Shown here: positions 13,401 to 23,100 of the stretch, one piece after another
How positions within the stretch are numbered: position 1 is the first letter of the stretch
Layout: each line of letters starts with the position of its first letter
Assembly: GCA_947044365.1 (NCBI GenBank)
Contig: OX345640.1
Span: forward strand, 4,948,001 to 5,012,000
Length of the DNA: 64,000 bases
Direction of reading: 5' to 3'
Source of the DNA: Petrosia ficiformis
Lineage: Eukaryota; Porifera; Demospongiae; Haplosclerida; Petrosiidae
Program-made: the position numbers and the translations under genes
Notes under the pieces: model-generated
What the model saw: only the letters and a program-made list of their open reading frames with translations
What the model was told of the DNA's origin: nothing
Database searches by the model: none

Positions 13401-16400
13401 AGACAAACACACACACACACATACACAGACACACAATATGATTACTGTACCCCTCCGCCTACGTTTCGCGGCGAGGGTAATGATATAGTGCACTTACTAG
13501 TGAAACTAGTTAAGTTCACATATACATGTACTGCAGTGTGATTACAAACAGTGATTGATTTCATGAGCACAGTTTTAACTCACTTTTAATATTATTCTTG
13601 CATTTTTGTTCACACATTTCAGCTGCTTTAGATACTAATACATTATGTAATTTCATGTTCTCAGCTGGACTGCAGTGTCCAGTATGATAAACCAATGCAG
13701 CATGCTTTGAAAACTCGCCATCTTGTATACTAACTGGTCGTTCAACTGGGAGAATTCCTATTGATTGAAATATGAAAAGATGGATGATTAATGAATGGGA
13801 TAAATAGAAGTAGCATTTCTCCTAGGATAAATATTAAGAGTGGAGGAGTGCATCAGTGGTATATGACAAACATCATGCATCAGTGATGAACTCTTTCACA
13901 GTGTTTTTTTTTGCAGCATAAGGTTGAAAATTAAAAGGTGGTGTTGGGGGACAAGAATAAAGGGTGGAGGAGTGCCACAGTACCACCCTTTGTGAGAAAC
14001 AGTGAATAGACTAGATGAATCCATGAATGGAATTTAATGGATCAAAAGATGAATGAACAGACAGATGTGTAGATGCAGACAAATAAATAGATGATGTAGC
14101 TGGACAGGTAGATAAATGGACATGTGAAGAAATGGATATATGAATGCATACAGTATACATGGGATGATTTGGGGATGGTTGGATAGTAGCAAATGGATGG
14201 ATAGATTGAGGGATGAATAAATAGATTGAAGGATGAGGGCTAGATTAAAGGAATGGACAAATTAGATTGAAGAATGAACATAGATTGATGGATGGACAAA
14301 TGGATTGATATTAAGGAATAGAGGAATGGATGGATAGATTGAAGAATGAACAAATGGATGGATAGATTGAAGGATGAACAAATGGATGGATAGATGAAGA
14401 ATTGACAAATAGATAAGGAGATGGATAGATTAAATGATGAACAAATGGAAGGACAGAGGAGCTAGGGTGTGGTCTGAAATAGAGCTCTAATCTACTGGAA
14501 ATAAAGTACTACTACTTGGTCATCTTTTCTAACCTTTTCTAGCAGTTTGAGTTGCCCTAACCAATTACCTTTTCAGTGGTACCAATTGTTTTCCGGTTGC
14601 TTAGCAAAATCTTGTGGATTGCTACTCTGACACTTTTCAGCACCATGGCCGACACTACCCAGACACTTCTCCCTTCTGTCACAAGACATTAAAGACAGTT
14701 GGAAGACACCTGAAATATTGTAAGGAACAACAGGGTTGTGATCACTCACAATAACTAGCTGACAACATACTTACTAAGAAATCAAAATCCATGAAGCAAA
14801 AGTGTGAAATATGCCATTGCTTATTTGTTAGATTAGACACCTATCTTAGAACAAGCTCCTCATGCAGATACACCAAGGATGAAAGAGAGCTGTAAATGCC
14901 AACAGTAGCAACTTAGTCAATAGATACCTCTACAAATGGCACCAGCATGACTCCATGTGGCACACCACAGAACCATAGACCAGCCCCTCTACAACCACTT
15001 AAACTCCCATTGATATCGATCAAAGGAAAGATGCTAATCACTTCTTCTTAGCATAAGTAGTTCCCATGGTTTTATGTGCTACTTTTCCAGAACAGAAGTA
15101 CCTGACGCTAGTCCAAGATGTTTACACCTATTTCTCATCTAAGTTTGGTACCAAACCACCTAAAGCATCTAACCAGCAGTCACAAATTAAAAGACATGCA
15201 CTGAAAAATGTTTGAAAGGCAAAGAAAGAAACCATCAACTGTAATAGGCTAATAGCTACACTTACTAGTAGATTCCTATCCCTGCTGAGAGAACATAGCA
15301 GACTGATACATGTGTCCAGACAAGGAATACAGACTATGTTCGAAAAAAGTGTCATAACAACTTTTGAAAGTTTGCAAAGAGCTACTTGATGATAATCAGT
15401 TAGTCAAGTCAAACCTCACTTCTCTGTCTACCACCTACTTCACTGATATTTACTCATCTAACCCAAAAACCTTCAATCGTCTCACATGGATGCTAATCCC
15501 CTCTCTCCCATTGTACCCCTTCATGAATGATCCTATCATGAGACAAGAAATTTAATATATGCTATTAAGAACACAAAATCTTCGTCTTCACCATTTCACC
15601 AAATCCCATACATAATCTTGAAGAAATGCCCATCCATGCAGGTCTCCCCGCACTTCCCCCTCCAGTGGAAAACTGCTGCTGTCAAACTCATTGGAAAACT
15701 TTCGGCAGCAGAAGATCCTTGTTCCTCTAGCAACTTCCAACTTATTGCACTGACACCAACAATTAGGAAGATTTTCACAATTATGAAACAAAGGCTGTTG
15801 GACTATATTATGATTAATAACAATTTCATGGATAAATATATTCAAAAGGCTTTTGTTCCAGCTATCTCTTGTTGCATTGAGCACCACTCCAAACTAGCCG
15901 CTGTTAGATTTTCAGTAAGGAAGTTCCACCACTCACTTGCTATTGCATGGCAAGATATAGCAAATGCCTATGGCCACTCTCTCATTCAATTTGCTCTCTC
16001 TTGTTACTGCGTCCCCTTGGAGTTCTCTCAGATGGTTTAGTCACTGTATTCAGATCTCTTTGCCTGTGTTCTGTCACATGAATTGTCCACTCCTCTCATA
16101 CCAAATCGAAATTGAAGTCTAAGACTCACTGTTAATCATCATTTCTAACACTGTAATAAATACCCTCATTGATACCCTTTTAAAACAAGACTCGAGCTGG
16201 CATTCAACCTTCCCAAATCCTCTCACAAAATCAAGCTCCTCCAGTTTGCAGATAACTCCTTCCTAAAGATTCCTCAGCATGTCAAAGTCTCGTGAAGGTC
16301 GTAGAGAGATGGCTTCAATGGGCTGATATGAGAGCCGAAGTGCCAAAATGCCACTCAGTAGCCATTGATGCTCCCACAGGCAAGCCGATAGACCCACATC

Positions 16401-19400
16401 TGAAACTCGATAACAAAGATATACCGCCAAGACTCCATCAAGTTCCTTGGTCTGCCAATTAATTAGTATACCAAGAAACAAAAAGAATCCAAAGAAAACC
16501 TTGTGTCCTTGTTAAAAAGGATGCTGAAGATTATTGACGATACAGTTGTCATTTTAGAAAGTGAAGGTGGTTTTCAGATTCCCTCCCTTATTACACTATA
16601 CCAACGTTTACAGGTGTGCCACTATGTCCAACTTCTTACATGTCCTGACTCATGTGTACACAACATAGTTGAAGCTAAACTATGTAAAGAGGATACAGCC
16701 ATTAGGATGAGAAGTTCACAGATCTGCAGTTGAAGTCAGGAACAGTTTATGTGAGGACCCATCTATTTACAGGAAACAACTAATTAAAAAGCCAAAGCTA
16801 TGAAAGTAATAGTCTACCCAACAGGGCTAGATGAGATCTGCAAACAAGGAGAATGCACCTTCACTTTCTGAAAGGAAAAGTAGCGAGGTGTTGGCAGATT
16901 TAGTGAGACCAGCTTGTCACGTCTCTTCCAGATAAGATTATGAAGTTGCAATCAAAGATTCACTGGAAATGCTACCAACAAATGGAGGAAACTGACTAGT
17001 CCTCACTGCTCACTTTGTTGATCACCAAACCAATCATTACTTCATGTCCTGAACTTGCGTCCAGTTGCACTGAATCTTCGCAGTTTCAGCCAAAGGCATG
17101 ACGGAATCCTTAAAGTACTTATGTTAAGAACCATGTGCCATTAACAGCCAATATCATAGTAGACCATCCAGATAATCTATACAACTTCCCATCTACATTG
17201 TGAGAACTGAGTGTTGGTGCACGTGATTTGCTGGTTGTCCCAGTAAAGGAAAACAAGGAGGCATGTTAGGTACGTTAGTTTCTATTTTGTATTGAATGAA
17301 AGAAAGTTAAACTTGGTAATCTCTTCATCATTCCAGAATGTAGAAGATAATTCTATTGTTGGCCAGTATAGAAAGACAGTGCTTGAAGAGCAATTCATTT
17401 GGAATTACAGCTTCATATTTATCAGAGGAAGACGTAAGTTATTTCTGGTATAATATTTTGACATGGCTGTATTTCGAATTGGTAATCTTTGTAGATGGAC
17501 TTTCCATTCCAAAAGTTGCTAGCTATCTGTGAAAAGGAAAATCCGCAAAGTGACTTCACTTCTAAGTTTCAGTTTGCTCTTGATGTGCTCCTACCCGAGG
17601 TAATGTGTGCATCATTAATTTTGTGTATTGTTATCTTTTTTCTTCAACAGGTTTATGTACAAGGATTATTGAAAAAATCAAAGATTACTTATGAAGAGGC
17701 ATACAAATTATATTGATTTATTATCAACCTCATTACTATTTGTAAAACATTGGTATAAACTGCTTTGATCAGTATGCACATTACCATTCAGCAGTGTTTA
17801 GTACTATTTCAAAATTGAATTGAATTGACCATTTTCAAATTGGGTCAAGTTTGCTTGACCCGTTCTAAAACGGTTCACTGTGGTTGCAATTGTAGCAAAC
17901 CAGGTCGGTCTGTTTCATAACGGGTTAACCCGTTTTAAAACGGGCAACCTGTTTTAAAATGGGCTGAGTCACAAAGTGGTTCCTAACATATATATAATAT
18001 AATTATTCATCTAATTTCTTACTATCAGTTTGTTTGGGACCAAGTGATAGTGCATGTTACATCTTGACTATATAGTCAACCCTGGATTTCCAACTCCTCA
18101 TTGCATATTTAAAAATTTCAGTTAGAGGCCAATATTTCATTAATTGTAAATGTATATCTTCCTCCTCAGTACATGTAGATGATTTCAAAAGAAAAAAAAA
18201 GGCCGACGGATTGACAAATGGATGGATAGATATTGTGCAGAATGGACAGATGATGGTGGAAAGAGAGATGATTAGTTCGTAATATGGTTCTACTAACCTA
18301 TAGTCCCAGGAATTGAAATCATAGTCTAAATGAATTAAATATAATAATAGTTTTCTATCAAACATTATCAATCTTACCTGTCCCACATCAATATCAACTA
18401 ATAATGGTTGACGATCCATTCTAACAGCGTAGTTCAAGAGCAACTTAATTAATGTAGTCTTTCCTACATCTACTGGACCACATACCATAACCTATCAGAG
18501 AAAGAGACAGATACGCACAAAGACAGATAGCAGAAAAACAAACAGACAGATATAAACAGGATTTTCTCCAGGCTTCTTTCTCTATGGGGGCCTCAAAATG
18601 CCCCATATTGTCCTTGTCTGGGCCCCTATTTAATGTTGCTTTTATTGAGTAATAAAACTAATAACAAAGAAGAGTCACCAAATTACAGAGTTTGGTGACC
18701 TTTCTCCAGTTTCCTTGGCATTTTTAGGAGGCATTTATCAATTTCAGCAAACAAGATCATGTGTGGGAGATTGACCACATACACACACTTATGAGTAAAT
18801 AATTAATGAGCCCTTTTCTAATTTGCCACCCTGTTTTTTTCTGATACAAAGAAGACAGACAGAGAGCAGAGAGACACAGAGATAGACAGAGAGATAATAA
18901 GTATATGATGTGAGAAGGATAAGACAAGGAAAGGTAAAGAGAAATAGATAAGGAAGCTAGAAAAAGGATGATACAATTAAAATTAAACAACTAAAGAAAG
19001 AGAAAGATATACAAACTACAAACATACTCTAGGTCCTTTAGTATCATTCAATTGGGCTTTGTGTCTCCTCTGGTCTATAGCTACATGACTGTTTAGATAA
19101 AGCAACATTGGGGTCTCTTCAGAGACATAAGCTACATCTGGTGCTCCTATAATCTGAGTTCACAATAAGTTAAGAGGAAGTGATGGACTGGAATAAATAG
19201 ATAGATAGAGATCATAGATTGATACACTATCCTCATTAACAATGGATACTCTAAAGGTACATCCAGTCCATGTGAATATAGCGATTTTTGCTCTGTTTGA
19301 AATTGTGTACCTGATGTTCTTAGCAAGTTCTGTCCCAAATATCTCAGCTGTACCAAATAACAGCTACAAAAATATATATAGATTTATATTATATATAGGA

Positions 19401-19876
19401 TAATTGCTGAACACACTATTCCCAGTTTGTTGATTCTAACTTTTCTAAGGGCGACACCCCTCATTACTAAGGTCTAAGAGTGGTACCCAACAAATGTATA
19501 CGTATGGACAATACTAATACATGCATTGTGGTCGTATTTTACAATGAGGGGTTGTTGAACCCAAAGACCCAAATATCTGTTAGTTAAATAAACTCCCTCT
19601 AAATCTTCTGTAAGTGATTACAAGAGACAAATGTAAATCTCATGTAATTATTTATTAGATGTATTTACGAAAATATAAGCTAGTGTGTGTAATAAATCAT
19701 ACCAGAACATCAATACTGTTTTCACCATGAACTTCTAGTCTTAGCTCCGATTCCTTTGATAATACCCAATCCTTACATGGACGTTTATCATCATCCTACA
19801 TTATGTGTGCATTAACGGAATTTAATGCTCCAGAAATATTGTATAAACATAAATAACTTACCTCATTCTCCGCCAT
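655..19876 (-). CDS. CLP1: CLP1, polyribonucleotide 5'-hydroxyl kinase / pre-mRNA cleavage factor subunit; 3' end outside window
   Basis: CLP1 proteins bind ATP, phosphorylate RNA 5' ends and act in nuclear pre-mRNA 3' processing and tRNA splicing. Exons, 5' to 3' on the minus strand: 19862-19876 (MAENE), 19703-19795, 19250-19363, 19028-19153, 18378-18491, 13584-13757, 6919-7008, 4500-4600, 3398-3542, 655-735. Recognisable blocks are [11 protein letters not shown], the shared [14 protein letters not shown] segment, the P-loop [51 protein letters not shown] and EYFYGKKG. Splice phases agree at every join except between 18378 and 13757. There, phase and the family alignment call for an exon of about 28 nt (roughly nine residues after DVGQ), which I could not find. 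The C-terminal exons lie beyond base 1. Introns reach 6.6 kb and hold nested genes and many transposons. The family assignment is very secure; some exon edges may be off by a few bases. Confidence 0.93.
1217..1485. mobile_element. Long-armed foldback MITE, about 270 bp
   Basis: This is an almost complete palindrome. The left arm begins AATAAAAATGGAGAAAGATG and the right arm ends with its reverse complement. The arms, about 115 bp each, match with few mismatches around a ~30-bp centre near 1340-1365. It has no coding capacity and lies in a CLP1 intron. The high arm identity suggests recent activity. Confidence 0.88.
2990..3345. mobile_element. Copy of the CCCTATGATTGC repeat family
   Basis: The left end reads ATCCCTATGATTGCT at about 2997. 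The right part (3230-3300) holds the inverted version of a block seen in other copies: a tract with ACATACATAGTTAAGGAAGTT-like sequence followed by a CATTCTGGGG-like stretch. A second ATCCCTATGATTGCTTT follows at about 3323. Related copies lie near 7350, 13040, 22630, 33490 and 63160. Boundaries are approximate. Confidence 0.6.
4436..4495. repeat. (TTA)n / (TAATAT)n low-complexity tract
   Basis: AT-only microsatellite immediately 3' (on the minus strand) of the CLP1 exon at 4500-4600. Open frames reading through it produce runs of Asn or Ile and are not coding. Confidence 0.85.
5147..5772. mobile_element. Non-autonomous hAT-like element, about 625 bp
   Basis: Inverted ends CAGAGCTAAAAATAACAT (5147) and its reverse complement ATGTTATTTTTAGCTCTG (ending about 5772). 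Sub-terminal copies of a 'GTCCGGACA / TGACC' motif recur in both halves (GGTCACTTTGTCCAGACA, ATTTGCCCGGACA, TTTGTCTGGACATAATGACC, TTGTCCGGATG). The flanking octamers GGTTATAC and TAATATAC match at five of eight positions, consistent with a worn 8-bp target duplication. CAG-starting ends and 8-bp duplications are typical of hAT elements. No transposase is present. Confidence 0.75.
5765..5930 (+). repeat. Dispersed ~165-bp repeat, copy 1 of 3
   Basis: Holds TATATACTAGTCAGTATAGA, then ACTAGTACTTGTAAATATTA and CTAGCAGGAAAAACAAATCA. Two other copies lie at 34640-34805 (inverted) and 35450-35555 (same orientation), flanking the 81-bp minisatellite. Confidence 0.75.
6102..6614. mobile_element. piggyBac-like MITE with TTAA target duplication, 513 bp
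   Basis: The sequence TTAA-CCCTTAGAGGACTGA starts at 6102, and the mirror end TCAGTCTTTTAAGGG-TTAA finishes at 6614. Insertion at TTAA with ends starting CCC is the hallmark of piggyBac elements (family knowledge). The inside is visibly more GC-rich than its surroundings and contains a 124-codon open frame (6123-6497) with no family resemblance, which I treat as chance. A second, truncated copy of one end lies at 47388-47492. The element sits in the CLP1 intron between the exons at 4600 and 6919. Confidence 0.82.
6622..6779. mobile_element. Short MITE with ATCGATTA-rich interior
   Basis: Imperfect inverted ends AGGGCTGGGAT and ATCCCAGACCT enclose about 150 bp in which ATCGATTAATAATCGAT-type motifs repeat. 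It begins only a few bases after the piggyBac-like element, so the two insertions are adjacent. Confidence 0.6.
7121..7350 (+). repeat. 46-bp tandem repeat, five copies
   Basis: Five nearly perfect 46-bp units starting at 7121, 7167, 7213, 7259 and 7305, each beginning GGGGTTAATCTACATGTATA. The array joins directly onto a CCCTATGATTGC-family repeat copy at about 7350 and lies inside the large CLP1 intron. No gene. Confidence 0.92.
7350..7620 (+). mobile_element. Copy of the CCCTATGATTGC repeat family
   Basis: Contains ACATAGTTAACGAAGTTGCA at its start, CAGCAGGCAGAAAGGAGCTT in the middle and CACAAAGCAATCACAAGGATA at its end. The same order occurs at 13040-13310 (CAGCAGGAAGAAAGGAGCTT, ACACAAAGCAATCATATG). 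Non-coding. Confidence 0.65.
7945..7998 (+). promoter_or_regulatory. Possible core promoter of the cysteine-rich gene at 7999
   Basis: A TATA-like stretch (CCATTATAAGCAG, about 7945-7960) lies roughly 40-50 bases upstream of the start codon. The paralogue at 11628 has a clearer TATAAAAGG box in a similar position, which supports the reading. This is a weak call from sequence alone. Confidence 0.4.
7999..8721 (+). CDS. Secreted cysteine-rich protein with two internal repeats, nested in a CLP1 intron
   Basis: A single-exon 240-residue frame. Residues 1-19 form a clear signal peptide ([18 protein letters not shown]). The rest is two copies of a cysteine-rich unit, about residues 31-135 and 139-236, each with motifs [34 protein letters not shown] and CNCNNDEIC, and about 12 cysteines. 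The units repeat with a 324-bp (108-residue) DNA period and differ at few bases, so the duplication is recent. Basic linkers ([25 protein letters not shown]) follow each unit and could be cleavage sites or heparin-like binding tracts (inference). GITNGT contains an N-glycosylation site. The gene lies antisense within the CLP1 intron 7009-13583, with a diverged paralogue at 11628. I do not recognise the family; a secreted defence, adhesion or toxin-like role is possible but unproven. Confidence 0.82.
   Translation: MKLTLVFVACFLLLAVEGRGRKEGVKTNNKGCEECRKPCELRTCQIDEVCFERLIWCHSGITNGTVSHCANNLPNQCNCNNDEICVKTRKSETSCRVKADSPEISVVSASKSICPNKENTGGKRRKEGSKNRKTQDHKVCEECRKPCELRTCQINEVCFERLIQCHSGITNGTVSHCANNLPNQCNCNNDEICVKTRKSETSCRVKADSPDISVVSASKQICPNKENIGGKRRGGKGHRG
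8895..9080 (+). repeat. Dispersed repeat shared with 23678-23905
   Basis: Starts with TCTGTTCACATTCATGATG, continues with a GATGTGATGACT-like stretch and TAGTTTAATGGCATAAGGT, and ends near GTGAATGTGAATGACCTTTG. The same order recurs at 23678-23905 inside the death-domain gene's region. It follows the cysteine-rich gene and may form part of its 3' untranslated region. Confidence 0.6.
9395..9960. repeat. 32-bp minisatellite (TACCTCCAAAGGTAGTGTAT) and (CTATTA)n tract
   Basis: About seven 32-bp units, each with ACCTCCAAAGGTAGTGTATT, run from 9622 to 9840. They are bordered on both sides by simple ATTACTATTACTAATACC sequence that reappears at 10500-10640. No gene. Confidence 0.88.
9423..9622. mobile_element. 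200-bp MITE with TACCGTAA ends
   Basis: Ends TACCGTAAATCAGGAATATT and the mirrored GAAATTTTCCCGAATTACGGTA. The interior is full of TTTCG/CGAAA words and TACGTACG-like palindromes. It is inserted in the surrounding tandem array (the flanks on both sides are 'tactaa/tacctcc' repeat), so it is younger than the array. No coding capacity. Confidence 0.78.
10490..10645. repeat. (CTATTACTATTA)n low-complexity tract
   Basis: Irregular ATTACTATTACTATTATC simple sequence of the same composition as the tract around the 32-bp minisatellite at 9395-9960. No gene. Confidence 0.85.
11530..11545 (+). promoter_or_regulatory. TATA box of the second cysteine-rich gene
   Basis: GTAGTATAAAAGGAGG is a good TATA-box match about 85-90 bases upstream of the start codon at 11628, leaving room for a transcription start and a short leader. 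Confidence 0.5.
11628..12154 (+). CDS. Secreted cysteine-rich paralogue with acidic tail; frameshift in a run of eight A
   Basis: The start at 11628 opens a signal peptide ([19 protein letters not shown]). Downstream, in a different frame, is a diverged cysteine-rich unit related to the gene at 7999: PCELRNC matches PCELRTC there, followed by [22 protein letters not shown] and [14 protein letters not shown] long acidic tail (DEDEEEEEE type) ends at 12154. The two parts are out of register by one base. The run of eight A at 11694-11701 is the likely site, since both frames stay open around it. Either the gene is a recent pseudogene or one base was lost in sequencing or assembly. I saw no intron that would restore the frame. 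It lies nested and antisense in the same CLP1 intron as its relative. Function unknown. Confidence 0.66.
12349..12884. mobile_element. hAT-like non-autonomous element, about 535 bp
   Basis: The right end read inward is CAGTGGCGTAGCTACACC; the left end is CAATGGCGTTGCCAGA, matching at about 12 of 16 positions. Both are followed by a GGGCCTGGGCCTGG / CCTGGGCC-like sub-terminal block. CAGTGGCGTAGCTA ends are typical of hAT MITEs (family knowledge). The interior is non-coding. Confidence 0.7.
13040..13310 (+). mobile_element. Copy of the CCCTATGATTGC repeat family
   Basis: Shares GTAGTTAAGAAAATTATGTC, CATTCCAGGGCCTGGGTCAA, GGAAGAAAGGAGCTTTTAGT and ACACAAAGCAATCATATG with the copies near 7350 and 33490. 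Non-coding; located just 5' (plus orientation) of the CLP1 exon at 13584. Confidence 0.65.
14035..14460 (+). repeat. Degenerate GGATGGATAGATTGAAGGAT tandem repeat
   Basis: About 400 bp of imperfect repeats built from GGATGGATAGATTGA and GATGAACAAATGGAT words, with no coding content. A short piece of the same repeat occurs at 18215-18235, inside the neighbouring CLP1 intron. Confidence 0.85.
14700..17240 (+). mobile_element. Decayed non-LTR retrotransposon (reverse transcriptase remnants)
   Basis: Pieces of a reverse transcriptase can be read in shifting frames. At 15640-16030 there is [16 protein letters not shown], then [15 protein letters not shown], matching the usual 'W+.A.v.PI.K' and 'n.RPIsl.s...K' blocks. 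Near 16230-16260, [11 protein letters not shown] corresponds to the catalytic F/YADD box, here FADN. After it come [14 protein letters not shown] and the [14 protein letters not shown] segment typical of LINE-like polymerases. Stops and frameshifts are frequent, so it is long dead. The ends are not visible. It lies in the CLP1 intron between the exons at 13584-13757 and 18378-18491. Confidence 0.7.
17337..17716 (+). pseudogene. Gene fragment resembling the C-terminal end of PWWP3 (MUM1-like) proteins
   Basis: Two exon-like blocks join in phase: 17495-17599 ([18 protein letters not shown]...LDVLLPE, donor GTAATG) and 17651-17716 ([20 protein letters not shown], then stop), with a consensus CAG acceptor. 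The '.LDVLLPE....Y..A...Y' pattern resembles the C-terminus of PWWP3A/B chromatin proteins; this similarity is from memory and modest. An upstream exon-like block, 17337-17433 ([19 protein letters not shown]), has good splice signals but joins in the wrong phase, so the piece is probably a pseudogene or 3' fragment. It lies antisense in a CLP1 intron beside a dead retrotransposon. Confidence 0.38.
17830..17965. repeat. Palindromic AACCCGTTTTAAAACGGG cluster
   Basis: Several overlapping copies of the self-complementary word AACCCGTTTTAAAACGGGCA and partial versions (GACCCGTTCTAAAACGGTTC, GGGTTAACCCG) in about 130 bp. Non-coding; probably the remnant of a palindromic repeat element. Confidence 0.7.
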
Positions 19877-19949
19877 GCACCAAACTGAGTGTATAAAGGG
19901 TTAAAATTTTTTAAATGGGTGGAGCTTTTTTAAATTACCTGGCTGGTAC

Positions 19950-20140
19950 TACAACTAATAATTCTTTTGACAATACCCAATCTTTACATGGACGTTTATC
20001 ATCATATGCATCCTACATCAAGTGTACAAGTATGTCCATTAATGCTTATTAAACACACAGATAACTTGCCTCACTCTCTGCTATGCATCTAACTGAGTGT
20101 ACAACGGGTTAACATTTAAAATGGGTGGAGTTTTAACTAC
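19950..20140 (-). pseudogene. Duplicated, broken copy of CLP1 exons 1-2
   Basis: Just upstream of CLP1 the sequence repeats the CLP1 exon 2 start (GATGATAAACGTCCATGTAA), the intron and the exon 1 region with its upstream GGGTTAA and ATGGGTGGAG stretches. In this copy the start codon is ATA (ATAGCAGAGAGTGAG against ATGGCGGAGAATGAG in the gene), the donor is GCAAGT instead of GTAAGT, and exon 2 loses similarity after about 40 bases. It is a local tandem duplicate of about 180-200 bp that cannot start translation. Confidence 0.75.
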
Positions 20141-20178
20141 TTATATGATTGAACATAAAACACACACATATATAATCA

Positions 20179-23100
20179 CTAAACAGTTCTTTTTCTAAGA
20201 GTTGCCGCTATTTTGTTTGCTAAAACTGATTGTCCCACAAATGGAGAAGCAAGGGCTTCTAATATTGTCTTCCAGCAGTATGGAGAGTCTTCATGAGGAG
20301 CTTTTTCCCATTCAATAAAAACATCTTTGAAGAAATTCATGGCATCACCACCATTTGTAATCTTCATACGGATAGCATTGAGATGAGCTTGTGGAATGTC
20401 TAATTGAAGACCAACACCTTCCCATGAAGCAGGAACCTGTATAAAAGAACAGTTCCTTAGAATCTAACTTGCATTTAGTACTGTTTTACCCAGTATACAC
20501 TTAATTCTACTAAGTTGGTAATGGAGGAGGTTAATTATGAATTTATGATAAGGGGTTAATTCATCTTAGGTCTGAGGTCATACAGGATTTCTGTTGGAGG
20601 GGGGAAACAATTGATCATGTGAATCACATTACTCCTTGGGAGAGTCTTGGGGCATGCTCCCTCATGAGATGTTTATTGTTTATGTCTTTTAAGGCTGCTT
20701 CTGAGATCCTGAATGCTTGTAGTTTCTAGCTGATGATGTTACTAGCAAAGGGAAGCTATCATGGTAACAAATATTAAACTTTGAAATTCTGGGGGAACTT
20801 GCTGTGGAGGGGGAAATCCCAATCCTCTCTGTGATAAAACCTGGAGGTGGTTATTCCTGATCAGTGCTGAACCAGTGAAGGTAGAACCTAGACCAATTCA
20901 GTTTTATAATTATACCACTCACTTGAGCTGCAACCCATAATAGCAGTTCTTTGAGTTTAGGTTCTCCATATCGGGCATCAAATTCATCATAATCATGACT
21001 AACAACAACTAGAAGAAAAAAATATCATAAATATCATTAATTATTCATTAAACACTCATAAAACACATTATTTTACAAAATCTGCAAAAATTAATTATGA
21101 AAAGTTATAATTATGTTACCATGGCAAGCATTTGATGTGGTTAGGTCTACATTATTGTATACTGGACCGGCAAGCATAGTTATGTACCATATCATTTATA
21201 GTATGGTTGGCAGATCTCTATCTGAATTATCAGACCTTTGGGCCTAAAATTTGGATGTTTCTACTCACATAATTGATTAATGGCAAGTGTGATACCAGGA
21301 GAAAGGGAGCTATAACCAGTCTATAGCTTTTAAGGTCTGAAATATATCATATAACAAAAACGTAGTAACAGGCTGTATATTACATTTAAAGCTATTAATA
21401 CTTACAGGCTGATGCTTCTTCGAATTCAGGAAAGTGATGACTTGGAGGATTAAATTCCTGTAAAATGAAAAAACTAATAACATTCAAAAACATGAATAAT
21501 ATAGAATTTAAGACATTTTTTCTGAAAATAGAAATATAACTATAAAAGAAAGAGCATTTGCAATCATCATGTTATCACAACTCAACACTAAAACTGTTAG
21601 TTACATATGTTTCATTTTAGAAAATAACTACTGAGGCCAACTTTTGCCAAACAGCACTATATCTTTTATGTGACATCAAAGATTTCTGATCTGTTTAACA
21701 GTTTGGCAGTAAGAGTGTTTAACTAGAAATAAAATCAACTGATGTGACAATATTTACAGCATTAGCAATGGATTTTAGTATGAATGGTTATTTAAATGAA
21801 AAATAAAAGAGTTCACTGTCACCCTGAAATAAATCACAATCATACATGAACTATTATGTTATATACTATATAATAACAAGAACGTGTGAGCTGAAAAGCC
21901 AGCCGTGAAGAGAATCCAACTCGACTGTAATATTACTGTAATATCTAAGTGTTTTGCTTTATATAATAATTATTATACAATAGCATTACCACAATAATTA
22001 ACTCTTTAACAGCATGCGGTGATGAAGAATGTGCAATATAATTACAACTTGTCGATGCACGCTCCAGGTTTAACTGTTAGTCAATTATTTAGACTAGTAA
22101 TCTAGGCAAACTTTTGAGTTGCAAAGCTGTGAAGGAGAGAGCAACTCAACTGTAATATAACAAACTTTTTCTAAATATATACATATATAATATAGGCTGT
22201 ACAATAGCATCATAGCATGTCACAAACAGCATGAGTTGGATGCTTCTTAGTGGCTTCAATGCTCCCAAACTTCCTGATAATAATTAAAGTTTGACACAGG
22301 ACAACAAATATTCCACTCAATTACCATTACCTACAAACATTTTAGGTGAAACCATGATGTTTATCTTTATTTTAGATATTGACATACTTGTCGTAAATCT
22401 TTCTTTTGTTGTACATGTGTGATGACATCATGGTTAGAATCTATAGGGAGTAATATGTATAATTCTCTTTGGATTTGTAAATACATACACATCAATTCAA
22501 CAGACCAAGCCCATATAAAACAAAACATACATGTACAGTGCAATTTATATGGACCATAGGACCCTATGATTGCTTTCCACATAGATGATTTATAATTTGT
22601 AATATATAAATATGTTTATCACATACACATTACATACATAGTTAAAGAAGTTCGGTCATCAATTCTGGGGGAGCTAGGTCAATTAATGGGTATGGCATAT
22701 AAAGAAGATGTTGTCTGCCATAGATAACAAGGTTGTTGGATTTCAGACATGAGAAAGTCAGCAATGATTAATGATAAAGTATCTCTATGATTGCTTTATA
22801 GTGTATAAAGCAATCATAGAGATACTTTATATAAATGTCATAACATACCAATTATCCCAGCTCTTTTCTTCATAGTATTCGCAATATCTTTTACAGTTTC
22901 ATAGCGATTTAAAATTTTACATAATTTAATAAAGGAGTTGGAAGGATCTTTTTCTTCCTTCATCTTCTTCTCTACACTCTTCAATAACATGGTAGTTTTA
23001 TCTATTCTTGCTATCCCCAGAGTTGTTAATATCCTATCCACTACATCATCAGATATCAGAGATGCTGATTCCAATCTATTTGCAAAGTCCGTTGTCGCTT

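Noticed and set aside
18057..18488. 143-codon frame taken as a whole gene
   Set aside because: Only its first 37 codons are coding; they form the CLP1 P-loop exon ending at a GTAAG donor, and the rest is intron.
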